Shown: positions 16,157-24,120, counted from the first letter of the stretch. The stretch is DNA of 41,554 nt from Microbacterium sp. (GCA_029239635.1 JARBUN010000021.1:1-41554); one strand, 5' to 3'. The notes: generated by a model not told the origin, from the letters alone. Translations and numbers: made by a program.

Positions 16157-17106
16157 GACAGGGGCTCCCAGCTCTCGGCCGCCACCCGGCGGAAGTTCTC
16201 GCCGAGCACGGCGGCGGTGTCGGCGTCGGTCCATCCTCGCGCGGCGAGCGCCGGCCCGAGGCCGACGAACGTCTCGGGCGGCATCCACTCCATGGGTCCC
16301 CACCGGGTGTAGCTGTCGTCGTACAGCTCGGGGGACGCCGCGACCGTGTCGCGGAACGTCTGCCAGTCGAACGAGAAGTCGGTGCTGACCCCCACGTGGG
16401 CGACGCCCACGACGCCGACGGCGTACTCGATGTGGCGCACCATCGCCTCGAGCGTCGGAGTGTTCGGGCCGAGGAAGATCCCGACGCCGGTGATGCCGAT
16501 CACTCCCCCGGTGTCGGCCACCGCACGCGCCTGATCGTCGGTGATGTTGCGGGGGTGCTCCCACACGGCGCGCATGTTCGAATGGCTGAACACCACGGGA
16601 CGGGTCGATACCGCGCACATGTCGAGAGTGGTGCGGGCGCCGACGTGGGAGCCGTCGGGCACCATCCCGCACCGGTTCATCTCGGCGACGAGGTCACGTC
16701 CCCACGGGGTGAGGCCGTCGTCGACCGCGTCGAGGCAGCCGCCGCCCGCGCGGTTGGCGTGGTTGTAGGTGGGGCCGAGCGTGCGCACGCCCTGCGCGAC
16801 GAGGGGGCCGACGGCATCCAGGTCCCCGCCGAGCGGGGCGCAGTCCTCGAGGTCGAACGCGACGGCGGTGTCACCGCGTGCGGCGACGCGATCGATGTCG
16901 GCGACCGTGGCGGCCAGTTCCAGGCCGTCGATCGCTCCCACCTGCGCGCGGAAGGAGCGGAGGAGGGATGCCGTGAGCTCGGGCGCGTGGGGCGCGTATC
17001 CGACGTTCAGCGAGACGTATCCGCCGCCGGCGCCGCGATAGCGCTGCAGCTCGGCGACGTCGGCCGTCTCGACGAGTTCGACGCAGGCGTGCTGGTCCCA
17101 GAGCAT
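16153..17106 (-). CDS. Peptidase M19 / membrane dipeptidase-like protein
   Basis: 317 residues. The renal-dipeptidase amidohydrolase pattern is visible: WDQHACVEL near the N-terminus in place of the usual D-x-H metal pair, FDLEDCAPLGG at the bridging acid, DGSHVG and VVFSHSN for the second metal, and VSTDFSFDW for the active-site Asp. It would cleave a dipeptide or dipeptide-like compound. Because the first motif is D-Q-H, metal binding may differ from the model enzymes. The ATG (17104-17106) shares a base with the TrhO stop (TGATG), and its stop overlaps the GNAT start, so the three are coupled. Confidence 0.86.
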   Translation of the reverse strand: MLWDQHACVELVETADVAELQRYRGAGGGYVSLNVGYAPHAPELTASLLRSFRAQVGAIDGLELAATVADIDRVAARGDTAVAFDLEDCAPLGGDLDAVGPLVAQGVRTLGPTYNHANRAGGGCLDAVDDGLTPWGRDLVAEMNRCGMVPDGSHVGARTTLDMCAVSTRPVVFSHSNMRAVWEHPRNITDDQARAVADTGGVIGITGVGIFLGPNTPTLEAMVRHIEYAVGVVGVAHVGVSTDFSFDWQTFRDTVAASPELYDDSYTRWGPMEWMPPETFVGLGPALAARGWTDADTAAVLGENFRRVAAESWEPLS

Positions 17107-17852
17107 CAGGCGCCCGCGGCGGACCGCGCCGGAGCGAGAGCGGGATCCAACGCCTCGCGTCCGTCGAAGACGAAACAGTCGCCGTCCCAGTGCGCATCGC
17201 CGTGAGCAGCGAACCACCCGAGGATCCCGCCGTCGAGCTGGTACGCGTGGAGACCTTCGTCGCGCAGGTACAGGGCCGCCTTCTCGCACCGGATCCCACC
17301 CGTGCAGAAGCTGACCACCGTCTTGCCCGCGAGCTCGTCGCGGTGTGCGGTCGCGGCATCCGGGAACTCGGTGAATCGCTCGATGCGCCAGTCCTTCGCT
17401 CCGGCGAAAGTGCCGTAGTCGACCTCGAAGGCGTTGCGCGTGTCGACGAGCACGACCTCACGGCCGTCGTCGTCGGCGCCGCGGTCGAGCCAGCGCCGCA
17501 GGGTGTCCGGGCTCACCGCGGGCGCCCGGCCGTCCTGCGGACGCACCGCGGGCCGGTCCATGCGGATGATCTCGCGCTTCACCTTCACGAGGAGCTTGCC
17601 GAAGGGCACGGCGTCGGACCAGCTGTCCTTCGTCTCGAGCCCGGCGAATCGCGGGTCGGCGCGCAGCTCGTCGAGGAAGCCGCGGACGGCGTCGGCGGGT
17701 CCCGCGAGGAAGAGGTTGATGCCTTCTTCGGCGAGCAGGACCGTCCCGCGCAGCCCCGCCTCCCCCGCCCGCTCGCGCAGCGCGCCGCGGAGGGCTGTGG
17801 GGTCGTCGATGCGCGTGAACAGATACGCCGAGACGTTGAGGACGGATGCCAT
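17106..17852 (-). CDS. trhO: tRNA uridine(34) hydroxylase, rhodanese domain (TrhO/YceA)
   Basis: 248 residues. The N-terminal half is the ferredoxin-like domain of YceA proteins (GTVLLAEEGINLFLAG), the C-terminal half a rhodanese domain whose active loop is CTGGIRCEK with Cys183 and Cys188. TrhO makes 5-hydroxyuridine at tRNA position 34. The start at ATG 17850-17852 has no ribosome site but TACCCT lies six bases upstream, so the mRNA is leaderless and heads the TrhO-dipeptidase-GNAT operon. Confidence 0.92.
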   Translation of the reverse strand: MASVLNVSAYLFTRIDDPTALRGALRERAGEAGLRGTVLLAEEGINLFLAGPADAVRGFLDELRADPRFAGLETKDSWSDAVPFGKLLVKVKREIIRMDRPAVRPQDGRAPAVSPDTLRRWLDRGADDDGREVVLVDTRNAFEVDYGTFAGAKDWRIERFTEFPDAATAHRDELAGKTVVSFCTGGIRCEKAALYLRDEGLHAYQLDGGILGWFAAHGDAHWDGDCFVFDGREALDPALAPARSAAGA

Positions 17853-17858
17853 GTCTCC

Positions 17859-17864
17859 AGGGTA
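17859..17864 (-). promoter_or_regulatory. -10 box of leaderless trhO operon
   Basis: Minus-strand TACCCT, six bases before ATG 17852. Confidence 0.55.
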
Positions 17865-17939
17865 CGAAAGCGTCAAGCCTCCGAGCGCCTCGGCGGCCAT
17901 CGCCTACCGTGGAGGCTCACTCGTCGTCTGGAGTTCGTC

Positions 17940-18698
17940 GTGCCCGCTGGCCCCCTCGTGTCGGTCGTCATCCCCGTGCTCGACGACGGACCTCACCTGT
18001 GGCGGTGTCTGCGGGCGTTGGCCGCGCAGACGCTCACCGCCGACGAGATCGTCGTGGTCGACAACGGCTCGACCGACGACAGCGCCGACATCGCCCGGGC
18101 CGCCGGCGCGCGCGTCGTGTTCTGCGGGGAGCGCGGCATCCCCGCGGCGGCGGCGACCGGCTACGACGCCGCGCGGGGAGAGCTCATCCTGCGTCTCGAT
18201 GCCGACAGCCTGCCGGCGCCCACCTGGATCGCGAGCATGGTCGCCGCCCTCTCCGCTCCGGACGTGGATGCCGTGACCGGCGGCGCCGTGTTCCATGACG
18301 GCCCGCTCTCCCAGCGCGTGGTGATGGCCCGGGCGTTCCTCGGCACCTACAACGCGTTCGCGTTCCCCGCGCTCGGACACACGCCGCTGTGGGGCTCGAA
18401 CATGGCGTTCCGCCGCGCGGCGTGGGAGGCCGTGCGACAGGACGTGCACCGGGATCCGGAGCTGCACGACGACCTCGACCTCGCGTACCACCTGGGTCTC
18501 CGGCACCGTATCCGCCGCGTCGCCGGGAGGCACATGCGGGTCTCGTCGCGGACCGTCGAGCCGCGGCGTTTCGCCGTGTGCTTCCGCCGTGGAGCCGGCA
18601 CGGTGTTCGCGCACTGGCCGCGAGATGTTCCGCCGGTGCGGTGGGCGCGGGTGGCTCGCGCGAGACGGCGGGCAGCTCGCGCGGGAGTCGCGCGCTGA
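17940..18698 (+). CDS. Family 2 glycosyltransferase
   Basis: 252 residues. GT-A fold: VSVVIPVLDDGPHLWRCL, IVVVDNGSTDDS, and LRLDADSLP carrying the D-x-D metal site. Later LWGSNMAFRR and ELHDDLDLAYHLG (catalytic acid region) are typical of GT2. No membrane segment. It would transfer a sugar from a nucleotide donor; the acceptor is unknown. GTG start at 17940 with TGGAG upstream; TACCGT at 17905-17910 may be the -10 box. Its stop overlaps the next start (TGATG). Confidence 0.88.
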   Translation: MPAGPLVSVVIPVLDDGPHLWRCLRALAAQTLTADEIVVVDNGSTDDSADIARAAGARVVFCGERGIPAAAATGYDAARGELILRLDADSLPAPTWIASMVAALSAPDVDAVTGGAVFHDGPLSQRVVMARAFLGTYNAFAFPALGHTPLWGSNMAFRRAAWEAVRQDVHRDPELHDDLDLAYHLGLRHRIRRVAGRHMRVSSRTVEPRRFAVCFRRGAGTVFAHWPRDVPPVRWARVARARRRAARAGVAR

Positions 18699-19531
18699 TG
18701 GCCGGCGTCCTGTTCCCCGATGTGCAGGCGCCCGACCTGCACGTGATGAGCTTCAATATCCGACGGCGATTCGACCGGATGACCTGGCCGCCGGCGGACC
18801 GCTGGCCGATGCGGAAGCAGCGCCTGAGAACGTTTCTGAGCGCGAACCGTCCCCACCTGCTCGGCGCTCAAGAGGCGATGCCCGATCAGGCACGCTGGGT
18901 GCAGGAGTCGCTCGGGTCCCCGTACGGCCGCATCGGGCTCGGGCGGGGGAAGAATCGCGACGGCGAGGGCACTCCCCTTTTCTACGACCGCGACCGGATC
19001 GAGGTCGAGGAGTGGGAGCAGGTCATGCTGTCGGATTCCCCCGGTGTTCCGGGGTCGACGGGGTGGGGCAACACCATCCCCCGGGTCGCCGTCATCGCGC
19101 AGCTGCGCGATCGCGCGACCGACGCGCGGTTCACGTTCGTCAACACGCACTTCGACGCGTTCTCGCGGCGCGCGCGCCGGCGTTCGGCGACGTGGCTGCA
19201 CGATCTCGTCGCGCGGCGCGAGAAGCCGCTCCTCTTCACGGCCGACGTCAACGCCCACGTGCGCTCGGGCGAGCTGGCGGACATGTTCGCCGACGGTCTA
19301 CTCGTGGACACGTGGTCGTACGCGCCGGCCCGGCGAACGGCCGAGTGGGGAACGTTCAACAACTACGCGAGCCCCCGGGTCGGCGCCCGGCGCATCGACG
19401 CGCTCCTGGCCACGCCCGACGTCGGTGTGCGAGCCGTCGGCATCGATCCGCGCCCGACGGGGACGCAGTGGCCGAGCGATCATCTGCCCGTGCAGGCGGT
19501 CGTGCGCATCCACCCCTCGGTGGCGTCGTGA
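18698..19531 (+). CDS. Endonuclease/exonuclease/phosphatase-family protein
   Basis: 277 residues. The EEP metal-site motifs are present in order: MSFNIRR, LGAQEAMPDQ (Glu), NTHFDAFS (His), FTADVNAH (in place of the usual GDFN), RRIDALL, and WPSDHLPVQA (catalytic His). Members hydrolyse phosphodiesters in nucleic acids, phosphoinositides or other small molecules. The start ATG overlaps the glycosyltransferase stop and its stop overlaps the next gene start (GTGA). Being cotranscribed with a glycosyltransferase and a membrane protein suggests a small-molecule or lipid substrate rather than DNA; that is inference. Confidence 0.88.
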   Translation: MAGVLFPDVQAPDLHVMSFNIRRRFDRMTWPPADRWPMRKQRLRTFLSANRPHLLGAQEAMPDQARWVQESLGSPYGRIGLGRGKNRDGEGTPLFYDRDRIEVEEWEQVMLSDSPGVPGSTGWGNTIPRVAVIAQLRDRATDARFTFVNTHFDAFSRRARRRSATWLHDLVARREKPLLFTADVNAHVRSGELADMFADGLLVDTWSYAPARRTAEWGTFNNYASPRVGARRIDALLATPDVGVRAVGIDPRPTGTQWPSDHLPVQAVVRIHPSVAS

Positions 19532-20121
19532 TCCGCGCGATGTACGCGAACCTGAAGCGGCCGCCGCGCAGCGTGACCGACTGGCTGGCCGACGCCGTCC
19601 GCGCGGTCGCCATCGTCCTCGTCATCGTGTCGCTGTTCACCCTGCCGTTCACCGACTTCGCCGTGCTGTCGATGTCGCTGCCGGCCGTGATGCTCTCGCG
19701 GATGATCGGGCTGCGCTCCGGGCTCGACCTCGTGACCTGTGTGACGGTCTTCGTCGCCGCCGGGAGCAATGTGCTGGAGCTGTACCGCGCGTGGACGGGA
19801 TGGGACCTGGTCGTGCACCTCGTCTGCACGGGAGTGCTCGCAGCCGTTGCGCTCGTGCTGCTCGACGACGCGCGCGTGATCGCGCCCACCGGACGCCGTC
19901 GCACGCCGATCATCGTGGCGACATCAGCCGGCCTCGCGCTGAGCGCCGTATGGGAGATGATCGAGTGGTTCGGCTACCGCTTCATCACGGATGCCATCTT
20001 CGTCACCTACGACGACACGATCGGCGACATGATGGCCGGCGGTGCCGGAGCGTTCGCGGCCGGGCTGTTGGCGTCCCGCTTCCGTCTCACGCGGGCGGAT
20101 CGCGCGCCGCTGTCGCGGTGA
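19528..20121 (+). CDS. Membrane protein, DUF2238/YjdF-like
   Basis: 197 residues with about five hydrophobic helices. The blocks WDLVVHLVCTG, SAVWEMIEWFGYRF and YDDTIGDMMAGGAGA match the charged motif pattern (H, W-E-x2-E-W, D-T-x2-D-M) of the YjdF family, whose role is unknown. The GTG start overlaps the upstream stop; an ATG at 19540 is an alternative. Third gene of a tightly overlapping operon. Confidence 0.82.
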   Translation: MIRAMYANLKRPPRSVTDWLADAVRAVAIVLVIVSLFTLPFTDFAVLSMSLPAVMLSRMIGLRSGLDLVTCVTVFVAAGSNVLELYRAWTGWDLVVHLVCTGVLAAVALVLLDDARVIAPTGRRRTPIIVATSAGLALSAVWEMIEWFGYRFITDAIFVTYDDTIGDMMAGGAGAFAAGLLASRFRLTRADRAPLSR

Positions 20122-20152
20122 GACCGCCGACGGTCGCTCACACGCGTCGCGG

Positions 20153-20233
20153 TGAGCGCCCGGTCGTGGCTGTTCGACGGTGGGCGCTCAGGCCGCTCCA
20201 CGCCCGGCCGGGGCGGAGCTCTCCGCAGCCCCG
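20153..20233. terminator. Two hairpins between DUF2238-like gene and catalase remnant
   Basis: TGAGCGCCC (20153-20161) pairs with GGGCGCTCA (20182-20190). A second stem, CCGGGGC with GGAG, then CTCC and CCCCGG, spans 20208-20233. The 183-bp gap holds no gene; these are probably terminators for the convergent units. Confidence 0.5.
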
Positions 20234-20304
20234 GTGATCCGAGACGGGCCCGCAGCCGGGGGGCGAGAGCACCTGGCCGGCACCCTGCCCCCGCCGGGCC
20301 ACGG

Positions 20305-20928
20305 TCAGATCTTCCCCGCCACATCCGTTCCCACGAGGTCGCCGTCGGGGTTCGGCTCGCTGAGCTGCTCGCCGGGGGCCGTCGATCCCTCGACCGGCGG
20401 GAGCGCCGCCTCCACGCGGGAGCCGATCTCGGCATCCACGTTCTTCCCGTACTGCACGGCGCGCTCGCGCACGTCGGCGCGGGTCACTCCCCCGGTGTGG
20501 CCGGTGATCGTCTCGACCAGACGGTCGCGCTCCTCGGCCGACATGACCTCGCGCACGAGCGTTCCGGCCTGACCCCGGACGTCGTCTTCCGAGTGCAGGC
20601 TCGCGGCGGAGCGCACCAGCTCACCGTCGCTCTGCCACCCGCCGTGCCCGGCACGCTGCGTCTCGGCCGCAGGGCCGCCCGCCGAGTTCGGCGCGCAGAC
20701 CGGCACCTCGGGGGGGTTGTCCTCGTAGCGCATCGCGCCTTCCTTCGAGTACGAGTGCACCTCGGTGTGCGGACGGTTCACCGGCAGCTGCGGGTAGTTC
20801 GTACCCACGCGGGAGCGGTGCGCGTCGGCGTAGCTGAAGATGCGGGCCTGCAGCATCTTGTCGGGGCTGCCGTCGATGCCGGGCACGAAGTTCGAGGGCT
20901 CGAACGCCGCCTGCTCGATCTCGGCTGT
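20305..20928 (-). pseudogene. C-terminal remnant of a monofunctional catalase
   Basis: From AEIEQAAFEPSNFVPGIDGS onward, about 207 residues match the C-terminal third of clade 3-type catalases: SPDKMLQARIFSYADAHR (with the haem-ligand Tyr), VGTNYPQLPVNRP, and the C-terminal GGWQSDGELVRSA region. The first roughly 290 residues, with the catalytic His and Asn, are absent. The homology stops sharply near 20928, just upstream of the DUF2945 gene. The conserved PVYAPNSFGG has become PVCAPNSAGG. There is no proper start, only a TTG at 20931. It cannot encode an active catalase. Confidence 0.85.
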
Positions 20929-20992
20929 CAATCCCCCGAGGCCCGCTCCCGCTCCTCGACACCATGGGCGCACACCAACGGAAGGAAGCGAC

Positions 20993-21208
20993 ATGTCGAA
21001 GGATCTGTCGAAGGGCGATCGCGTCAGCTGGGACACCCCGCAGGGCCGCACCCAGGGCGAGATCGTGGAGAAGAAGACGAAGGACTTCCAGCACGACGGC
21101 CAGAAGTTCACGGCATCCGACGACGAGCCGGCCTACATCGTGAAGTCCGAGAAATCGGGGTCGACCGCCGCGCACAAGGGCTCGGCGCTGAACAAGCTGA
21201 AGGGCTGA
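20993..21208 (+). CDS. DUF2945 (hypervirulence-associated TUDOR-like) small protein
   Basis: 71 residues. KGDRVSWDTPQGRTQGEIVEK and EPAYIVKSEKSG are the hallmark of this small beta-barrel family, common in soil actinobacteria; function unknown. Strong GGAAGG before ATG 20993. The upstream neighbour is the catalase remnant, divergent, so its promoter region is the point where the catalase was cut. Confidence 0.88.
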   Translation: MSKDLSKGDRVSWDTPQGRTQGEIVEKKTKDFQHDGQKFTASDDEPAYIVKSEKSGSTAAHKGSALNKLKG

Positions 21209-21223
21209 AGCCGCGGCGCGGGC

Positions 21224-21303
21224 CAAACTCCTGAGTGTCGCGAGCGCCGGTGCAGGAAGCCCCCCGGCGTCGCCCGCATCGCTCCGTTGCTCAGGAGTTT
21301 TGC
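21224..21303. terminator. Long-loop inverted repeat between DUF2945 and photolyase genes
   Basis: GGGCCAAACTCCTGAG and CTCAGGAGTTTTGCCC pair at 15 of 16 positions across a loop of about 48 bases. The right arm covers the photolyase stop codon, and the two genes are convergent. It may act as a terminator or be a dispersed palindromic element. Confidence 0.55.
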
Positions 21304-22742
21304 CCGCCGCTGCGCTCCTCCCGCCGCTTGCGCATCTGCGCCAGCGCCAAGCTCAGCCGGTGGTTGCCGGCGAGCACATCCTCGTGGCGCTCGAGGAACG
21401 CCCAGTACGCATCCGTGAAGACCGAGTCCTTGGCATCCTGAGCCGAGGGCCACCACGACCCCATCTTCTGCAGGTACGCCCCGCCCGACACGTAGGGTTT
21501 GGTGGCGACGAAGCCGCCGTCGGCGAACTGGCTCATCCCCATGACGTTGGGCACCATCACCCAGTCGTACGCGTCGACGAACAGGGCGAGGAACCACGCG
21601 TTCACCTGCCGCGGTGCGTAGCCCTGCAGCAGGAACCAGTTGCCGAGCACCATGAGGCGCTCGATGTGGTGCGCGTAGCCCCACCGGTGCACTCTCTCCA
21701 GGACCGTGCGCACCGGGATCGGCAGATCGCTCGGCATCCGCTGTCCGGAGTACCAGTACTTCTCGATCCTCTTCTCCAGATGCAGCGCGTTGACGTGCTC
21801 GAGCTTCGGGTGCGCCCGGTACATCCCGCGCATGTACTCGCGCCAGCCGATCACCTGCCGGATGAACCCCTCGACGGATGCCAAAGGCGCGTCGGTCCGC
21901 GCGGCGGCGACCACCTCCTCGACGGTGAGCAGGCCGATGTTGAGCATCGGCGAGATGATCGCGTGGAAGAGGAACGGCTCGTCCGCCTTCATCGCGTCTT
22001 CGTAGCTGCCGAAGTCGTGCAGGCGTTCGGCGACGAAGACGTCGAGCCAGTCCCGCGCGTCCTCGGGGGTGACGGGGAGCCAGAAGTCCGTGGCGCTCCC
22101 GGGGTGCTCCGGGTAGCGCTCATCGACCTCGGCGATCACGGCGCGCGTGATCTCGTCGGGCTCCGGTTGCGGCAGCGGCGGGATCTGGATGCCCTTCTTC
22201 GGCAGAGCCTTGCGATTGTCGGCGTCGAAGTTCCACCGACGTCCGGCGGGCTTCCCGCCGTCCATCAGGATGCCGGTGCGTCGACGCTGCCAGTGGTAGA
22301 AGTCCTCCATGAGCGGCGTGGGATGTTCCGCGAACCAGGCGTCGACCTCCTCCTCCGGGGTGAGGAACAGTCCGTCCGACAGCACGTCGGTCTCGACGTC
22401 GTGCGCGGCGCAGATGCGCGCGATGCGCTCGTCGACGGGGCGATTGGGGTCGCTCATCCACGTCAGCTCGGTGATGCCGTGTGCCGTCAGCAGCTTCTCG
22501 AGCCCGGCCTTGAAGGTGAGGTCGTCGTCGAGGGTGATCCGGCGGACCGTCTTGCCCTCCGCCTCGAGCCGGGCGGCGGTGTGCCGCATCGCCGACACGA
22601 GCAGCACGATCTTGTGCCGGTGGTACGGGAGCTTGGCGAAGCGCGGCGCCGACTCGATGAAGAAGAACTCGTCGACATCGTCGTCGTGGAAGGCGGGGTG
22701 CTCGGCGAACTGCTGCGTCGCGAGGATGAGCGCGGCCCTCAT
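21291..22742 (-). CDS. PhrB-like cryptochrome/photolyase-family protein lacking FeS cysteines
   Basis: 483 residues. It matches the bacterial (6-4) photolyase / FeS-cryptochrome branch: EFFFIESAPRFAKLPYHRHK near the N-terminus, VIGWREYMRGMY in the FAD domain, and VPNVMGMSQFADGGFVATKPY near the C-terminus. In model members four cysteines bind a 4Fe-4S cluster and the block after ATKPY contains CxxC. Here that region reads SGGAYLQKMGSWWPSAQDAKD and the whole protein has a single Cys (ARICAAHD). Light-driven repair by FAD could still occur. ATG 22740-22742 has a GAGAGG upstream; an ATG at 22751 is an alternative. It follows the DUF2256 gene. Confidence 0.9.
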   Translation of the reverse strand: MRAALILATQQFAEHPAFHDDDVDEFFFIESAPRFAKLPYHRHKIVLLVSAMRHTAARLEAEGKTVRRITLDDDLTFKAGLEKLLTAHGITELTWMSDPNRPVDERIARICAAHDVETDVLSDGLFLTPEEEVDAWFAEHPTPLMEDFYHWQRRRTGILMDGGKPAGRRWNFDADNRKALPKKGIQIPPLPQPEPDEITRAVIAEVDERYPEHPGSATDFWLPVTPEDARDWLDVFVAERLHDFGSYEDAMKADEPFLFHAIISPMLNIGLLTVEEVVAAARTDAPLASVEGFIRQVIGWREYMRGMYRAHPKLEHVNALHLEKRIEKYWYSGQRMPSDLPIPVRTVLERVHRWGYAHHIERLMVLGNWFLLQGYAPRQVNAWFLALFVDAYDWVMVPNVMGMSQFADGGFVATKPYVSGGAYLQKMGSWWPSAQDAKDSVFTDAYWAFLERHEDVLAGNHRLSLALAQMRKRREERSGGQNS

Positions 22743-22785
22743 CCGCCGCATCCCTCTCGCTCGACACGGACCACGGGCACCGCGC

Positions 22786-22941
22786 TCACGCGCGCCGCCT
22801 CTGCTTCGCGGCGTTCGCTCGGCATCCGCGCGAGCAGTAGTGCACCTGGTCCCACTGGTCGCGCCCGCTCCAGCGCTTGCGATCGGTGAACGGGCGTCCG
22901 CAGTAAGCGCAGGGCTTGGCGCGCACCTCGGGTCGTGACAT
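22786..22941 (-). CDS. DUF2256 zinc-ribbon small protein
   Basis: 51 residues: KPCAYCGRPFTDRKRW and YCSRGCRANAAK give CxxC and CxxxC, a zinc ribbon with the DUF2256 pattern. The family is frequently encoded next to cryptochrome/photolyase genes; its role is unknown. It is 43 bp upstream of the PhrB-like gene on the same strand. ATG 22939-22941 has no ribosome site; GACGAT six bases upstream suggests a leaderless mRNA that would also cover the photolyase. Confidence 0.85.
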   Translation of the reverse strand: MSRPEVRAKPCAYCGRPFTDRKRWSGRDQWDQVHYCSRGCRANAAKQRRRA

Positions 22942-23053
22942 GCCGTCATCGTCGCAAAGCGCAGACCGAGGCTGCGGGGGCTTGCGCTGACACAGTCATC
23001 GAGTGTGCGCAAGGCCCGCGCGCGCCCGCGGAGGTTCGTGATCGGGTGCCCCC

Positions 23054-23185
23054 ATGGACACGACACCGGACCGCACCAACGACACCGCCGACGAGCCCGA
23101 CGAGCTCGAGACCGCCGACGCACCGCAGATCCCCGACACCACCGACGACGACGACGCGCCCGTCGACAACCCGTCGGGCGGTTGA
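23054..23185 (+). CDS. Tiny acidic protein, unknown
   Basis: 43 residues, extremely rich in Asp, Thr, Pro and Glu (DTTDDDDAPVDNPSGG at the end). Ribosome site is weak, and composition alone could give an open frame, but the stop is followed six bases later by a strong perfect hairpin, which supports a transcribed unit. Confidence 0.5.
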   Translation: MDTTPDRTNDTADEPDELETADAPQIPDTTDDDDAPVDNPSGG

Positions 23186-23191
23186 TGCGCG

Positions 23192-23219
23192 CGAAGGGCC
23201 CCGCGCGCGGGGCCCTTCG
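23192..23219. terminator. 28-bp perfect palindrome between convergent genes
   Basis: CGAAGGGCCCCGCG followed at once by its reverse complement. It lies 6 bp past the acidic ORF and 5 bp before the stop of the PPOX gene on the other strand, so it should end both transcripts. Confidence 0.75.
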
Positions 23220-23224
23220 TCGGG

Positions 23225-23716
23225 TCAGTCCGTCAGATCGAACTTCTCGTTCCCGCCGCCCTTCGGGCGTTCGCCGGTCACCTTCGACGTCACCAAGGCG
23301 ATCGCCGTCGCGAGGCGCCCTCCGGCGCTGCCCCAGTACTCTCCGGTCAGCGCCGAGACCTTCAGCAAGGTGACCCCCGGTGACTCGGGGCCGTCCGGGA
23401 ACCACGCCTCGACGCTCGTCGACCACAGTTCCTTGAGCTTTGCAAGATCATCGACGACCTCGGCCTCGCCGGCGAGCGAGAGCCACGTGCTGTCGGAGCT
23501 GAACGACAGGCCGACCTTCGGGTCCCGCCGCACGTGCTCGACCGCCGAGGCATGCGTGCCGACGATGAACCACAGGTCGCCGTCGGACTCGTTCTCCTGG
23601 ACCGTCAGCGGGTGGGCGTGCAGCGCGCCGTCCTCGGCTCGCGTGGTGACCATCGCGAAGCGGAACTTCTTCAGCAGCTCGTTGAGCGTGTCCAGCTCGG
23701 TGTCGGTGGATGACAT
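23225..23716 (-). CDS. Pyridoxamine-5'-phosphate-oxidase-fold (general stress protein 26-like) protein
   Basis: 163 residues. Split-barrel flavin-binding pattern: FRFAMVTTRAEDGALHAHPL, DLWFIVGTHAS, VGLSFSSDSTWLSLAGEAEV, and a C-terminal GEYWGS. It resembles the general-stress FMN- or F420-binding proteins rather than true PdxH. No substrate can be named. GAGGGAG precedes ATG 23714-23716. Confidence 0.86.
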   Translation of the reverse strand: MSSTDTELDTLNELLKKFRFAMVTTRAEDGALHAHPLTVQENESDGDLWFIVGTHASAVEHVRRDPKVGLSFSSDSTWLSLAGEAEVVDDLAKLKELWSTSVEAWFPDGPESPGVTLLKVSALTGEYWGSAGGRLATAIALVTSKVTGERPKGGGNEKFDLTD

Positions 23717-23769
23717 GGCACTCCCTCTGTTTCGTGGACCCTCAGCCCACCGGCTCGGGCGGACGAGCG

Positions 23770-24120
23770 CTACGCGTTGACGTCGAGGCCGTCGTCTGCT
23801 CTCGGCGGGGCGAGGCGGTCGAGCTCCTCCACCGCCTCGCGGGCACGCTGGACGCGTGCGGCGACCTGGTCTTCCCACCATCGGGGTCCGCGCTCGCCGA
23901 GCCCGGCCTTGGCGAGTCCGACGCGCCGGCGGGCGTCAGCCGTCCCGGCGGCGTCCCCCGACCGCTTCGTCGTCCGCACGGCGGAGCGGGCCCGGCCGAG
24001 GTGGGATCTCAGGCGGGCCGCCAGTCCCTCCGGCAGCGCCGGGTCGGTGCGACGCCATCGGCGACCGTCGATCACCAGCCACCGGTCGTCGTCGGTGGAG
24101 TCCTCGTTCCCGGATGCCAT
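23770..24120 (-). CDS. Small conserved protein, function unknown
   Basis: 116 residues, no membrane segment. DRWLVIDGRRWRRTDPALPE and RARSAVRTTKR... VGLAKAGLGERGPRWWED form a strongly basic, helix-rich sequence. Similar proteins in actinobacteria are often labelled biopolymer transporter Tol without support. ATG 24118-24120; TGGACT is six bases upstream. It lies 53 bp upstream of the PPOX gene on the same strand. Confidence 0.75.
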   Translation of the reverse strand: MASGNEDSTDDDRWLVIDGRRWRRTDPALPEGLAARLRSHLGRARSAVRTTKRSGDAAGTADARRRVGLAKAGLGERGPRWWEDQVAARVQRAREAVEELDRLAPPRADDGLDVNA

